Positions 30,321 to 43,361 of a stretch of 64,000 nt of DNA are shown piece by piece (within the stretch, counting starts at the first letter, position 1; each line of letters starts with the position of its first letter). The stretch covers positions 16,713,192 to 16,777,191 of the forward strand of contig CM076854.1 in assembly GCA_039519185.1 (NCBI GenBank). The letters are read 5' to 3'. The stretch is from Astragalus membranaceus (lineage: Eukaryota > Streptophyta > Magnoliopsida > Fabales > Fabaceae). A model generated the notes under the pieces. The model ran no database searches and was not told where the DNA came from. It worked only from the letters and a program-made list of their open reading frames with translations. The position numbers and the translations under genes were made by a program.

Positions 30321-33300
30321 ATGGATCGTAGTTGGATGTATGATAGAATATATACTGGAAGAACTGGGTTGAAACGACGTTTTGTACAAGGAGTCGAAGA
30401 ATTTGTTCTTTTTGCTAAGCGTCAAAAAGAATTTGAGCGACAAGGTGGAATTAGATGTCCTTGCTCCATATGTGTGTTTCGATCTATAAAAAAGGAAGCT
30501 GATATTCGACTTCATTTGTACAATAATGGGTTTAAGCCAAATTATTGGATATGGACCCGTCATGGCGAGGTAGCAGCTGGAGTTCCTGCGGTTGATAATG
30601 TTCCTGTCCAAGCTGTAGATCAAGGTCGTCTTGCGTCAAGTCCAGTTGTAGCTTCCACATCAAGTAGTAATCCAACGACTACTGGATATCAACCGTCGTT
30701 TGATGTATATCAGGGGATGATATCTGATGCTGTCGGTGTAAATTTGGATTTCGAAGAACCACAATATGATGCTGAAGAAGTTCCAAACGAGGAAGCTCAG
30801 AGGTTTTATAGTTTTTTGAGTGAGACAAATAAACCATTATTTGAAGGATCTACAGACTCTAAGTTATCAATGTGTGTTCGGTTGTTGGGTCTTAAGTCTC
30901 CATTTAACGTTGCGGAATTGTGCATGGAATACATGACAAAAATGATGTTGGATGCAACCCCTGTTAGAGGACTTTTGCCGCAAAGTTATTATGATGCTAA
31001 AAGATTGGCATCGAAGCTTGGTTTAAAATCTATAAGAATTGACTGTTGTGTGTCTGGTTGCATGATCTATTATAACAATGAGTTTGGCATAAATGATGGA
31101 GAGTTGCTGCAATGCAAGTTTTGTCAAGAGCCACGGTATCGTGTCAGCAGGAAAGGGACAAGCAAAGGCAAACCAGTTCCAAGGAAAGCAATGTTCTATT
31201 TGTCGATTATACCAAGACTGAAGAGGATGTTCACTTCAATGGAAACTGCGGGTAAAATGACGTGGCACTATGAAAATAGAAATAATTCTGGTGAATTACG
31301 CCATCCATCTGATGGTGAAGCTTGGAAGCATTTTGATCGTGTTCATCCAGATTTTGCCAATGATCCACGCAATGTTCGGCTTGGTTTATGCTCTGATGGT
31401 TTCACACCATATATTCAAGCGTCAGCAACATCGTATTCTTGTTGGCCAGTTATTGTTACCCCATACAACCTACCTCCTGAAATGTGTATGTCTAAACCGT
31501 ACATGTTTTTAAATGCTATAATACCAGGGCCAACTAATCCAACAGTTGGTATTGACATATATTTGCAACCTTTGATTGATGACCTAAAAAGGTTGTGGGG
31601 TGGTGTTTTAACTTATGATGCAGCACGAAGACAAAATTTCATGATGAGGGCGGCTTTGATGTGGACAATTAATGACTTTCCTGCGTATGGAATGTTGTCT
31701 GGATGGGGGACACATGGTAAGATGGCGTGTCCAATTTGCATGGTTGACACAAAGGCTTTTACTCTTAAATATGGAGGAAAATCTTCATGGTTTGACTCAC
31801 ACCGTAGGTTTTTACCTTCCGAGCATCCCTTTAGAAAGTCAAAATATGCATTCATCAAGGGGAATGTTGAAATAGGTGAACCTCCTCGTAGGCTGACACC
31901 AGAAGAAGTTTGGAATAGTGTCAAGGATATCCCTCCTGTGGAAGTGGTTGCTGGTGTTGTTTCTCGTCCAGATGGTTATGGACAATGGCATAATTGGACA
32001 AAAAAAAGTATTTTCTGGGAACTTCCATATTGGAAAGATAATCTATTGAGACACAATCTCGATGTAATGCATATTGAAAAGAATTTCTTTGATAACATAT
32101 TTAACACTGTTATGAACGTGAAAGGTAAAACGAAAGACAATGAGAAGGCTAGGAAGGATGTGGATCATTACTGCAGGCGAAAGGATTTGGTATTGGTTCA
32201 GCAAGCTAACGGCAGGACGCTGAAACCCAAAGGCAATTATACTTTATCTACGGAGCAAGCGAAAGCAGTTTATCGGTGGATTTCTGAGTTGAAAATGCCA
32301 GACGGTTATTCTTCCAATTTAGCAAGATGTTCCGATGTGGATCATGGGAGGTTACATGGGATGAAGAGCCATGATTGTCATGTATTCATGGAGTGCTTAC
32401 TTCCTATTGCCTTTAGTTCGTTGCCAACACACGTTTTGAATCCACTCATTGAAATAAGTCAATATTTTAAGAATTTGTGTTCTGCAATACTAAAAGTGGA
32501 TGATATTTCAAAAATGGAACAAGACATCCCATTTATCTTATGCAAGTTGGAGAGAATATTTCCGCCTGGTTTCTTTGATTCTATGGAGCATCTTCCTATT
32601 CATCTCGCATATGAAGCTAAACTTGGCGGGCCTGTCCAATACAGATGGATGTATCCGTTTGAAAGGTCAGTTAAATATATATAACATTTAGATTAATAAT
32701 TAGATCGATGATTTATATATTAACAAATGATGGATATATATCATTTTCTAGGTTCGTGGGTGATTCAAAAAGATCAGTTAAAAATAAAGCTAGAGTTGAA
32801 GGATCGATATGTTCTTCTTACTTACACCGTGAAACAACTCATTTTTGTTCCTATTATTTCAAGAATGAATTTGCTCCTGCAAGCAGTAGTCGAAATGACA
32901 TGGAAGACGTTGAATGTCCAAGACATCATTTAGCTTTGTCTGTCTTTTGTCTACCTGGTCGTCCGTCTGGAAAAGAGTCAATTCATTGGCTAACAGAAGA
33001 AGAGTTAAATTCAGCCCATGTTCATGTTATGATAAACTGTACCGAGGTCCAACCATTCATTGAGTATGTATTTCTCGACCTATCTCTTAATTAAATTAAA
33101 TTACACAGTATTGTATATAACAATTAATTAATAATTTCTTATTAGGGAGTTCTTGTCATCAGAGGCAGTAAGTGAAGACCAATCTTCTGCTCATATTCAT
33201 GCGCATTTTCCAATGTGGTTTAGGCAATGTGTGTATTCCCTCCCGCCAACTCCTACCAACTTACACTTGAGGATCTTATCTGACGGTCCTCGAAGATGTG

Positions 33301-33950
33301 TTAAAGAATGGCACACATATTTTGTCAATGAATACAAATTTCACACTAAGGAATGGACAGAGGGTAGAGAAACAGTCAATAGTGGAGTTTGCATGAAAGG
33401 TGTCACTGGGAGAGGCGAAGATGATTTCTATGGCGTGGTTGAACACATATATGAACTTTCATACCCATATCTTGATTATAGTCCAAAGGTGATTGTTTTT
33501 TATTGTAATTGGTTCGATCCGTCCGCTCGAGGAACAAAGTTTAATCCAAAGACAAATACAGTGGACATTAAAATGAATAGTAGATATCGACTGTATGATC
33601 CGTTCGTCATTGCACAAAATGTGAGACAAGTCTATTATGTCTCTTATCCATCAACACGGACTGATCGGCGTGGTTGATGTGTCGCAATTAAGACAAAACC
33701 AAGAGGTCGAATTGAGACAAATGATGACACAGTGGAAGACGTGGCATATCAAATGGATGAAATGTCCAATGTAAATGAGGTTATTGAAGTTGAACCCATT
33801 ACTCGTTTATGTGATGAGCCAAACACTGGTGATGAAGTTAATGAAGAAGAAGAAGATACAGATCATGAGGATGCAGTCGATCACGTCGGTGTATCAGGAA
33901 TTCACTCATCTGATGATGGTGATTTCGAGAAAGAATGGGATTCTAATTAA
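30321..33950 (+). pseudogene. CACTA transposase (TNPD-like, Transposase_21), one premature stop
   Basis: ATG 30321 gives MDRSWMYDRIYTGRTGLKRR, the usual transposase-associated N-terminal domain with a zinc-binding CPCSICVF. Exons 30321-32665, 32752-33063 and 33146-33950 join in phase at GT/AG sites to 1154 codons. The transposase core has SLGLKS-type spacing, TWHYENRNNSGELRHPSDG, PYNLPPEMCM, FPAYGMLSGWGTHGKMACP and RHNLDVMHIEKNFFDN. A TGA at 33675-33677 interrupts the C-terminal region. The same frame then continues to an acidic tail ending EKEWDSN at 33950, so the stop is a single substitution (probably TGG to TGA). In intact elements this protein cuts the ends. Confidence 0.93.
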
Positions 33951-34087
33951 TTTGTTATGAAATAATTAATATTTAGATTTATCAGACTTTGATTCATGTA
34001 TGTTAATGTTATTCATCATGTATATATATGTTATTCAGCATTTATGTTATTCATCATTTATGTTATTCATTATTTGTTATTTATCAT

Positions 34088-34088
34088 G

Positions 34089-34157
<69 letters not shown>
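34088..34157. repeat. (TA)n microsatellite
   Basis: About 35 TA dinucleotides between the two CACTA genes. Confidence 0.98.
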
Positions 34158-34160
<3 letters not shown>

Positions 34161-34176
34161 GATACGTACAGTCATC

Positions 34177-35310
34177 ATGACATCAGGATCAGATTCCTCC
34201 GATCATGACCTACCTACTCCCCCACCGACCGATTTTTTTAAGAAGATTGCTACTTCTTTACGTGGTCGTCGTCGTCGTGTAACTCGTGTCGTTGTTGATG
34301 GCGATTTTGCGCCTCTACCTACTACGGCTGATGGCAGCGGACCTAGTACGCTCAGTCGTCCATTTGTGCCTCCAGCTGGTATTGTGACACCCCCGCCAGA
34401 TGCGGACGGGATTACCAGGTATAATATTGAGAATGAGGTGGTTGAGGTTACATCTGACGGTCGTATAGTGGTGAAGGCTGTCGGCAAGCAGTAAGTATTA
34501 ATTATGTAATTTATTTATTAATGATATTTGTTTGATTTATAAATTATTACCTAAACGTACATTTATCTTTTTTATGTACAGATTTATTCCTGGGAGGATT
34601 GTGGCTGGCACAATCACAGACATAATAAAAGCAAATTACACTAAACCGTGGAAGAATTGGACGGAGGTAAGAAAAGATCCGTCGTCTAAGATGTGGACTG
34701 CATTCAGGGTAAGTTTTTTTTCCAATTACTTAATATTTAGTTTTTTAATTTTGTTGAATTGATTAACTTGTTTTTACTAACTAGTAAATTTGTTTAAATA
34801 GGAAAAATTTACATGGAGAAGCGATACGATGAGAGAAGTTGAGAGCGCATTCAACACAAGAGCTTCTCATCGATTTTCTGAAATGCTTCGGGGTTGTCGT
34901 ATTTCAAGGGTGCAGCCGGATTGGATTGGCGATTCTGATTGGAAATGTCTCCAAGTGAAATGGGGAGATGAGAAGTATAAAAAAATATGTGAGAGTGCCA
35001 AGAAGAATCGTGCTTCTGAGAGAGGGGGTTGCATAAATACAGGTGGCTCTATCAACACTGCTGAAATTTACAGACGGATGGTAAATAATTTAATAGTATA
35101 TACATACGTATTTTATATTTTATAAAATAATAATAATATTAAATAGTAACTGTATATATATATATATATAGGAGGCTAGCCTTGGTCGGCCACCTACTTT
35201 GCCTGAGTTACACTGCCAACTTCATATGCGGGAGGAGACTGGTGATTTTGTTGAGGAACGGTCAAGAAATATCACGGTAAATAACGTTTATTATATTTAT
35301 ATATTGTTTT

Positions 35311-35375
<65 letters not shown>

Positions 35376-36216
35376 TATTATTATTATATATTACATATAT
35401 ATCCATACTAAGTTGGTTATACATTTCTTGGTGTTTGTTGCTTTCAGGAAAATTTTTATGAATGGCAGACCAATTATCGTGCAACTCAGCTAAGTAGTGG
35501 CAGTACTGAGATTGATCCCATTGAGGAGATTGATCCCATTGAGAAAACCGGGCCGGTTAGTAGGATCTGGTGGTTTGGGCCCGTCTGCTTTCCCAGATTC
35601 CATTATTCCAAAAGTGGTTCCCGCAACTTCTTCTGAGAGAAGTACTGGTTGCAATTATGTCCCTTCGTCTTCAGAACTAAGAGATGTTGAGCTGTTGACG
35701 CAGAAATTGAACGACCAAGAGAAAAAACATAATGACGAAATGCAGCAGATGCGGCAGCAGGCAGAGTTGCAACGGATAAATGAAGCGCGCTATAAGCAAA
35801 TGATGGATACTATGGCTCAATACTCGAGGCCATTTATGCCATCATCATCATTTATGCCATCATCATCATCATCATCATCATCATCATTTTATCCACCGCA
35901 GCAGATGCAGATGCAGATGCAACCGCCCTACGAGATGCACCAGCCTTACGACTCTGCATTTCTGCCTTACGGGATGCAGCAGCCTTACGGGATGCAGCAA
36001 CAAATGCATATGCAGCCGCCCCAGCAGCAGTTCTAGCAGCAGTCCCAGCAGCCGCCCCAGCAGTCCCAGCAGCCGCCCCAGCAGTCCCAGCAGCAGCCCG
36101 AGCAGTCCCAGCAGCAGCCCGAGCAACAACAGCAGATCAACACAAATCTAGACCTCAACACTGATGAGTTAGATACATGGTTGAGTAACCCGTCTGATCA
36201 GTGCTACTATGACTAG
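34177..36216 (+). pseudogene. CACTA TNPA-like gene (plant Transposase_24 type), frameshift and stop
   Basis: ATG 34177 (MTSGSDSSDHDLPTPPP) then exons 34177-34490, 34582-34708, 34802-35080, 35172-35276 and 35448 onward, all in phase. The central part (YTKPWKNWTEVRKDPSSKMW, CLQVKWGDEKYKKICESAKK, LGRPPTLPELH) is typical of the En/Spm second gene. About 35560-35580 the frame must shift to reach a coiled coil (ELLTQKLNDQEKKHNDEMQQ). This is followed by a Ser/Met/Gln/Pro-rich tail, where a CAG has become TAG (36034-36036). The tail ends SDQCYYD at 36216. In En/Spm the product binds the subterminal motifs. The frameshift could alternatively be an unrecognised small intron. Confidence 0.82.
35313..35371. 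repeat. (TA)n microsatellite in a TNPA-like intron
   Basis: About 28 TA units. A shorter run lies at 35152-35170 at the end of the preceding intron. Confidence 0.97.
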
Positions 36217-36542
36217 CAGTTTTATTAGATCTACGATATTTTAATATGTATTTTGTAATAAATATTTTAATTTTTGAATGTTTATGCAATTTTTTTATCA
36301 TTTAAAGCGTTATTCAATTCTCATTTAATTAATATTTATATTATAAATTTAATTTAATTTTTATTAATTGAATAATATATTTTTTAATTAACGAATAATA
36401 ATAATACTATTTTTTTAAATAAACGAATTAAAAACTGTTTTAATATGAATTAAAAAAAATATTTTAATTAACAAATAATAATAAAATTATTTTTTTAAAA
36501 TAAACGAATTTAAAACGTTTTTTTTATTATAATAAAAATAAT

Positions 36543-36776
36543 TACCGGCGGATATGATATCTTACCGGCGGATTTTGAATTTAAACGTAAATTGTTTACC
36601 GGCGGATTTGTGACGGGTACCGGCGGATATTCCGCCGGTAATTTGCCGGAAATTACCGCCGGTAACCGTTACCTGCGGGTGAATTTCCGGCGCCTTTCCG
36701 GCAGAAAAAATCCGCCGGTAATGCCCAAATTCCGGCGGATGTTTGCGATTACCGGCGGATTTTGGCCGCCGCTAAT
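36543..36776. repeat. Right subterminal repeat array of the CACTA element
   Basis: By eye eight exact CCGGCGGA/TCCGCCGG copies in about 230 bp, plus degenerate ones, up to 20 bp from the terminus. Confidence 0.9.
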
Positions 36777-36797
36777 CGCCGAAATTCTTGTAGTGAA

Positions 36798-39700
36798 TGC
36801 TATAGATGTGATAAATATGGCCATTATGCAAATGAATGTCCAACTTAACCTAAGTCTAAATCTAATGTGAATGAAGCTAACATAGCAAAACAAGATTCAG
36901 ATTCAGATAATGAACATGTTGTGTTTTCTATGTTTTCTGAAGAAACAGAGTCAAGTAGTGACTCTGTCACTAATAAAGTTACTGAGATAGAGCCTAAGGA
37001 AGACTCTGTCATGACTAAACTTGATCTAACTCTTAGTGAGGACTGTGTTGTACTAGTAGTTACTACCAGTAATGGAAAGACCATCGCTGAAACCTGGTAT
37101 TTAGATTCTGGTTGCTCTAATCACATGACACGTAATAAAGGGTGGTTAGTTAACTTTGATTCAAGTAAAAGGACTACTATAAGATGTGCTTCTAACCAAT
37201 CAATAGTATCTGAAGGGGTAGGGGACATACAATTCACTAAAGAAAATGGTCAAGTAATTACTATAAACGGAGTGTTCTATGTGCCAGGAATCAGCTGCAA
37301 TCTCATTAGCTTAGGACAACTTGTTGAAAAAGGATTTTCAGTTTTAATGAAAAATTTAAAACTAAAATTGTTTTATGCTAATGAGAAGCTCATTCTAACC
37401 ACACTTCTTGCTTCCAACAGAACTTTCAAAACCAGCATAAGTGTAACTGAAACTGAGTGTCTCAGTGCCACTGCTGATGTTGAAGGTATACTGTGGCACA
37501 AAAGGTATGGGCACTTGAACACTAAAAGCCTAAGTGACCTAAGTACTAAAGGGTTGGTAATAGGTCTACCTAAGCTTAATCTTAGTAAGGAGGCTTGTAC
37601 TAGTTGCTTAATGGGTAAACAACCTAGGAAGAGCTTTAAAACTAAGATGAGATATAATTCTAAGGATCTTTTGCATGTTATATATTCTGATCTTTGTGGA
37701 CCTTTTGAAACACCCTCTATGGGGGGCAACAAGTATTTCATGACTATTGTGGATGAATTTTCTAGAAAAATATGGCTGTACTTGTTGAGAACTAAAGGAG
37801 AAGCTTTAAGTGTGTTTAAAAGGTTTAAAACAATGGCTGAAACTCAATGTGGCAAAAGGTCAAGGTATTGAGAACTGATGGAGGTGGTGAGTACACCTCA
37901 AAAGAATTTGAGGAGTACTGCACTACTCATGGTGTTGTGCATGAGGTAACTTCACCTTACACTCCTCAGCATAATGGTATGGCTGAGAGAAGAAATAGAA
38001 CAATTCTGGACATGGCCAGAAGTATGATTAAGGCTAAGGGTCTACCTAATTGGTTATGGGCAGAGGCAGTGACTACCTCTGTTTATATACTAAATAGGTG
38101 TCCTACAAAGGGCCTAAGTGGAAAAGTTCCTGAATGTGTATGGAGTGGTGATACTCCAAATGTTTCTCACTTAAGGGTGTTTGGCTCTATTGTGTATAGC
38201 CATATACCTGATAGTAGAAGGACTAAGTTGGAGGATAAAAGTAAACCTCTAATCCTAGTGGGATACCATCCTACTGGTGCTTATAGGCTACTTAATCCTA
38301 CCAATAATAAAATTGAAGTGTCTAGGGATGTGGTGATTCTAGAAGACAAGCAATGGTGCTGGGACAGTGTTGAACAGAATGGTTCAGCAGAAAGTGGCAT
38401 TATGAATGATGAAATTTCTGTGGAAACTACACCTATGGGTGATGTTTCTGAGGAAGATGAGCCTATAGATAATGAGACAGTTCCAAATTCTCCAGTAAGG
38501 GAGGATGATAGTTCTGAGAGTGATGCAGAACATATTGTACCTAATGTGGAAGAAATTCCTAGGGGTCATAGGCAAAGGCAGCCTCCTAGAAACTTAGCAA
38601 ACTATGAAATGTTTAATGATGATGAGGTGGATGAGACTGGTAACCTCATCCACCAGGCTATGCTAGTTGATGTAGAGCCTGTGGACTTTAGAGAAGCTCT
38701 AAAGGATCCTAATTGGAAAAAGGCAATGGTTGAAGAGTTGAATTCTATAGAAAAGAATAAGACTTGGACACTATCTGTCTTACCTAAGGATAAAAAGGCC
38801 ATTTCTGTCAAATGGGTCTTCAAGATGAAATTGGATCCCAATGGCAACATAGTTAAGCATAAAGCTAGACTTGTTGCTAGAGGGTTCCAACAGAAGCCTG
38901 GTATAGACTTTGAGGAGGTTTTCTCACCTGTAGCTAGGCATGAGACTATTAGAATGGTCACTGCTTTGGCTTGTAGTAGGGGATGGGACTTACATCATTT
39001 AGATGTTAAGTCTGCATTTCTGAATGGTCCTCTAGAGGAACTTGTTTTTATTTCTCAACCTCCTGGTTTTGAAATTAAAGGCAAGGAGGACTTGGTGTGT
39101 AAACTCCATAAAGCCCTATACGATTTAAAACAGGCTCCTAGGGCCTGGAATAAACGAATTGACACATTTTTTGTAAACAATGGGTTCAAAAAATGCACCA
39201 CTGAGTTTGGTGTCTATGTCAAAGGAACCCTAGATTCAGATGTGTTACTAATATGTTTGTATGTGGATGATCTATTGGTGACAGGTAGTAAAGTTGCTGA
39301 AATAGAGAAGTTCAAATCAGCTATGGAAGCAGAATTTGAAATGACCAATTTGGGGCAGCTAGCCTACTTTTTGGGCCTTGAATTCTTATGGAAACCTGAA
39401 GGGATAGTTCTACATCAGAAAAAATATGCTAAAGGAATTCTAGCCAGATTCAAGATGGATGAATGCAATGTGGCACTCAATCCAGCTGAAGGAATACTAG
39501 CTAAGAAGGAGGGTGAGAAAGGAAACAAGGTTGATCCTACTCTCTATAGGCAAATCATTGGCTCTTTGAGGTATCTGTGCCATACAGGGCCTGATATCCT
39601 CTATGCCACTGGCATGGTGAGCAGGTTCATGAATGAACCCCTGCAAATCCACCTAAATGCAGCTAAACGTATACTAAAGTATATACAAGGCACCACAAAC

Positions 39701-40216
39701 TTTGGAGTGTTTTTTCCTAAGAAAGGTTCTAAAGGATTTGAGCTTATTGGATATTCTGATTCTGACTGGTGTGGTGACCAGCTAGACAGAAGAAGCACTT
39801 TTGGTTATTTTTTCAAATTTCAAGGGGCCCCAATATGCTGGAGCTCCAAAAAGCAAAGCATTGTTGCTTTGTCTACATGTGAAGCTGAGTATGTGGCAGC
39901 ATGCAGTGCTGCCACTCAATCTGCTTGGTTGGAAACCTTACTTGGTGAACTTGGAGTTACCCTAACTCAGGTTCCTAAGCTTCTGGTGGACAACAAGTCT
40001 GCCCTTAACTTGGCTAAGAATCCTATTGGCCATGGGCGCACTAAGCACATAGAAACTAGATTTCATTATCTAAGGTCTCAAGTGTCTAATGGTAAACTAT
40101 GCCTAGACTATTGTCCTACAGAGGAACAATTGGCTGACATTTTTACTAAGCCACTAAAAGGTGAGCAGTTTTCTAAACTAAGGAGAGATTTAGGAGTAGT
40201 TGCCTTTAAACTTTAA
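36798..40216 (+). pseudogene. Copia gag end and pol (protease, integrase, RT, RNase H), one frameshift
   Basis: Starts with the zinc knuckle cut off by the CACTA, followed by TAA at 36846-36848. The protease motif WYLDSGCSNHMT lies at about 37094. The integrase zinc region (WHKRYGHLN...CTSC) and core (YSDLCGP, LRTDGGGEY, MAERRNRT) follow. A one-base deletion in an A-run near 37853 shifts the frame. From 37847 a single 789-codon frame covers the integrase core to the end. It includes the RT motifs LVARGFQQKPGIDFEEVFSP, FLNGPLEE and LYVDDLLVTG, and RNase H (GYSDSDWCGD, CEAEYVAA, LADIFTKPL). Apart from these two lesions pol is intact, in line with a young insertion. Confidence 0.93.
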
Positions 40217-40381
40217 AGGGCAATTTTTAATGTCAGGCTCAGAGGCATGTTCTGAGTATTTTGGTTCTAAGGCTAACATAGGGGCTTGTCCTGATTAGGT
40301 TGCTCTCCTAAGTTTAGGTCCTGTAGTGTTTCTGTTTCTTGTACTCACCTATGTTGTATTAGTTTGGCTTAAGGGAGGATG

Positions 40382-41776
40382 TTGAGTTTGGTGTAATCCA
40401 AACAAATCAACAACCTAGGATTTTGCTAACTGCCTTATAAAACAGAAACAGAAGGCAGTTAACACCAGCAGTCAAACAGCCTAACTACTTCAACTAATTT
40501 ACAACTAACAGCTGTTATAACAAGAAAAAAAAATAATAACAGTTTTTCAAAGAAACCAGTTAGTTGAAGTTTGTTACAAAGTTTGTTGTGATCCTATCCT
40601 AGCTAGTGGTTTATTTAGTTAGAAACTGTTAGCTCTACCTAACAGTTTTCTAACTAACATGTCCACATTCTGGTGCCTACAGTGTGTATATAAGGAATAC
40701 TGAATCATACATTTTTGTACAGTTGTAAGATTTCATACACAATCAATAAAATCTTTACAGTTCTATTCTATTCTCTTCTGCCTCCTTTGTATGCTTTTCA
40801 TTTTCTCTATGTTTCTGAGTGTATGTGAGTTGCAGTGAGAGATTGTACCTTGCATAAACAGAAAAGAACAGATTAGGGTATTGTTCAGTGACTGAACAAA
40901 GCAAAAATCAAAGGGAAAGTGAATAGAGAAGAGCTGTACCTGTTCTGAGAAGCCTAAGAGAGGTTTCTGGTGAATACAGAGGGGTGTTTCACTCCAAGAA
41001 CACAGCAGAAGAAGTTTTGCAGAATAACAGTTACAAGAACATGAGGGTTTTGCGAAACAAACCAAGAGATCAAGGTAAATCATAAGAAGAGTTGCGATTT
41101 ATAATGATTGAGGTGTTTGGAACCCTAACTGTGCAACCTGTACCTGAAAAGCAAAATAGAAAAATTAGGGTTTCGTTCTCAGCACATAAATCAAAGAGAA
41201 AATCAAAGAAAGTGTGAGAGAAGGAGCAAATCTACCTTAAGGAAGGTGAATCAAGAGCTTGATCGAAGAGATCAAGCGTTTCTGGAAAACTTAGGGTTTT
41301 TCAGTTTATCGCGAAGTGAGAAGAGTCACTGTGGCTTCAGATCGTGCCAACTCAGTGTAAATCTCAGAGGTTTACATCATCATCGTTGCTAGATCATCAT
41401 CAGCATTAAACCAGAGAGCTGTGCTGCTTCAATCATCACACGGTGGTGATGAGAGCTACACTGTTCTTGGGTTTCAGTAAGAGAGAGAGAGCAGAGAAGA
41501 AGAAGAACGAAAAATCAAGATAGAAACAGTGATTCTTGATTTTCTGAAGAAGAGAGAGTAAAGAACAAATATATATACTTCGGGTCAAGGACAACCCGCG
41601 TGCGTATCCAACACAGCCGGGTCCGGGCGCGCAAGATCCACCAAACAAAATTGTTTGGCTGCAAATCATTGGGCTGGGCCAGTTTCAAAGAATTGGACTT
41701 TGCAATTTGCACCACCCTCATTTCTGTTTGCCACCTGAAGGAAGAAAATAAAACAAAGGGTTAATCAAATTTAAAA
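40382..41776 (+). repeat. 3' LTR of the young Copia element
   Basis: 1395 bp, preceded by the polypurine tract AAGGGAGGATG (40371-40381). It retains about 160 bp (within 40944-41110) that the 5' LTR has lost, so it represents the full-length LTR. Confidence 0.93.
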
Positions 41777-42028
41777 AGTTTTACCAACCCCATAGAAGCT
41801 GGAGAGCTGGATAATTTATTCTATTCTAGATGAGATGAAAAGGGAACTTGAAATTAGGGTAGGTTTTTGGAATGGAAATGAATTGCATCACGTTGTATGC
41901 TTTAGTAAATACCGTAACCTTAATCTTATGAATTATTCTGCTCTACATCTTTGAAGACCAATCTAGAAGATATATCAATCTAAATAAAACAATGTTTATA
42001 TACATATTTATAGATGACGAAATAATCA

Positions 42029-42525
42029 TGTCTATATTAGATGAAATAATCATCTTTTTTTTTTGATAAATAAAATAATTTTTATTATCATGATAATCAT
42101 ATCTACTACTAATTGTTAATGAAAATCTTCTCCCGAAACGAAAAATACTCAAGATAAAATTACGGCATTTGATAATTGAAACCTTCGCTTCAGATTGTCT
42201 ATATTAGATTAAATAATCATCTTTTTTTTTGATAAATAAAACAATTTTTATTATCATGATAATCATATCTACTACTAATTGTTAATGAAAATCTTCTCCC
42301 GAAACGAAAAATACTCAAGATAAAATTACGGCATTTGATAATTGAAACCTTCGCTTCAGATTGTCTATATTAGATTAAATAATCATTTTTTTTGATAAAT
42401 AAAACAATTTTTATTATCATGATAATCATATCTACTATTAATTGTTAATGAAAATCTTCTCCCGAAACGAAAAATACTCAAGATAAAATTACGGCATTTG
42501 ATAATTGAAACCTTCGCTTCAGATT
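42029..42525 (+). repeat. Three tandem copies of a 166-167 bp unit
   Basis: Copies start at 42029, 42196 and 42362 with TGTCTATATTAGAT and end ACCTTCGCTTCAGAT. They differ at a few positions and in the length of a T-run. The unit contains an internal ttattatcatgataa palindrome. Confidence 0.95.
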
Positions 42526-43221
42526 GTCATTCCGGTTTTTTTATCGTCACATGTAATTACAGAAATAGGAATGAACCGATAGAAAATCTAGGATTTGAGA
42601 GAGGATGCTACAAATTGATATGGAATTGTAGCAAAGTGTTATTTGATAGAAAATAGCAACCTAAAATAACTGTAAATAAAATCCATAAATTGTTGCTAGA
42701 GACACTCCACTCCAGCTTCAGATTTTACAACCAAACCAACTCAAACTTAAAAATGTCGAAAGAATATATTGATTTAATTGCATTGAAAAAATATGCCAAT
42801 TTCCAACGAACTAGACTAAGTTCACATGTAAGATTTTCATATTACTTTGTTCCCAAATGCACAATGAGGAGCAACAAATATATGGATGAAAGTTGAAACA
42901 CAGATGAGACGACAGTTCAGTTCTATAATCAAATATTTCCCAGAAAGGATTAGAGGACAAGTTTGTGTTTTTCTCTCAACAGTAAAAAGAAAGAAGACAA
43001 CTTATTTGGAGGGACAGGAAGTCATGGAAAAGTAAAGAGATATTTAGCTAACTTGACAAAATCTAAAAAAAAGGGAGCTCTTCTGACTAGTACTTGTCAA
43101 ATCTTGCTCAAGAATATGATTTGGTCTTTGTAAAATTAAAAGGAGACGCACTGAGAAGAAACGAAGAGGAGTGAGGACAATGAAGTTTACCAAGGTCAAT
43201 TATTACAAGCTTGTAAATAAT

Positions 43222-43361
43222 CTATGAAGCACCGACACAGACACTAGACACGATACTCAGACACCGGTTTTATTTTGAATCTCTTTGAAAAATACAAGTA
43301 ATTGAAGTGTCAGTGTCGGACACCAGGACACATCTTCAATTGGAAGTGTCGGTGCTACATA
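43222..43361. mobile_element. Mutator-type MITE, 140 bp
   Basis: Ends CTATGAAGCACCGACAC and (inverted) TATGTAGCACCGACAC, flanked by a perfect 9-bp duplication gtaaataat (43213-43221 and 43362-43370). Too short to code. It lies about 350 bp downstream of the TRAP-beta stop codon. Confidence 0.85.

Larger units (their letters stand above)
28875..36795 (+). mobile_element. CACTA (En/Spm) DNA transposon, 7.9 kb, nested in the Copia gag
   Basis: Ends are CACTACCAGAATTTC and, inverted, CACTACAAGAATTTC. They are flanked by the 3-bp duplication aat (28872-28874 and 36796-36798). Both ends carry dense direct and inverted copies of a CCGGCGGA-type subterminal motif. Inside, on the plus strand, are a TNPD-like transposase gene and a TNPA-like gene, the standard two-gene layout. 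Both are damaged. It inserted after the Copia element did, so it is the youngest layer here. Confidence 0.96.
26650..41776 (+). mobile_element. Young Ty1/Copia LTR retrotransposon, interrupted by a CACTA element
   Basis: LTRs at 26650-27882 and 40382-41776 begin TTGAGTTTGGTG and end near AAATTTAAAA. A 7-bp direct repeat, agtttta, borders both sides (26643-26649 and 41777-41783). Copia normally makes 5 bp, so the exact termini may be one or two bases off. Between the LTRs are a primer-binding site, gag, protease, integrase, reverse transcriptase, RNase H and a polypurine tract. Ignoring two deletions in the 5' LTR, the LTRs differ by eye at only about ten substitutions in 1.2 kb, so this is the younger of the two Copia elements. 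A 7.9 kb CACTA element sits in gag. Confidence 0.95.

Noticed and set aside
34000..34176. Upstream extension of the TNPA-like frame through the (TA)n tract
   Set aside because: The Tyr-Ile run comes from the microsatellite. The ATG at 34177 starts the part with family-like sequence.
42029..42525. CRISPR-like repeat structure
   Set aside because: The copies are directly adjacent 166-bp tandem units without spacers, in plant nuclear DNA.
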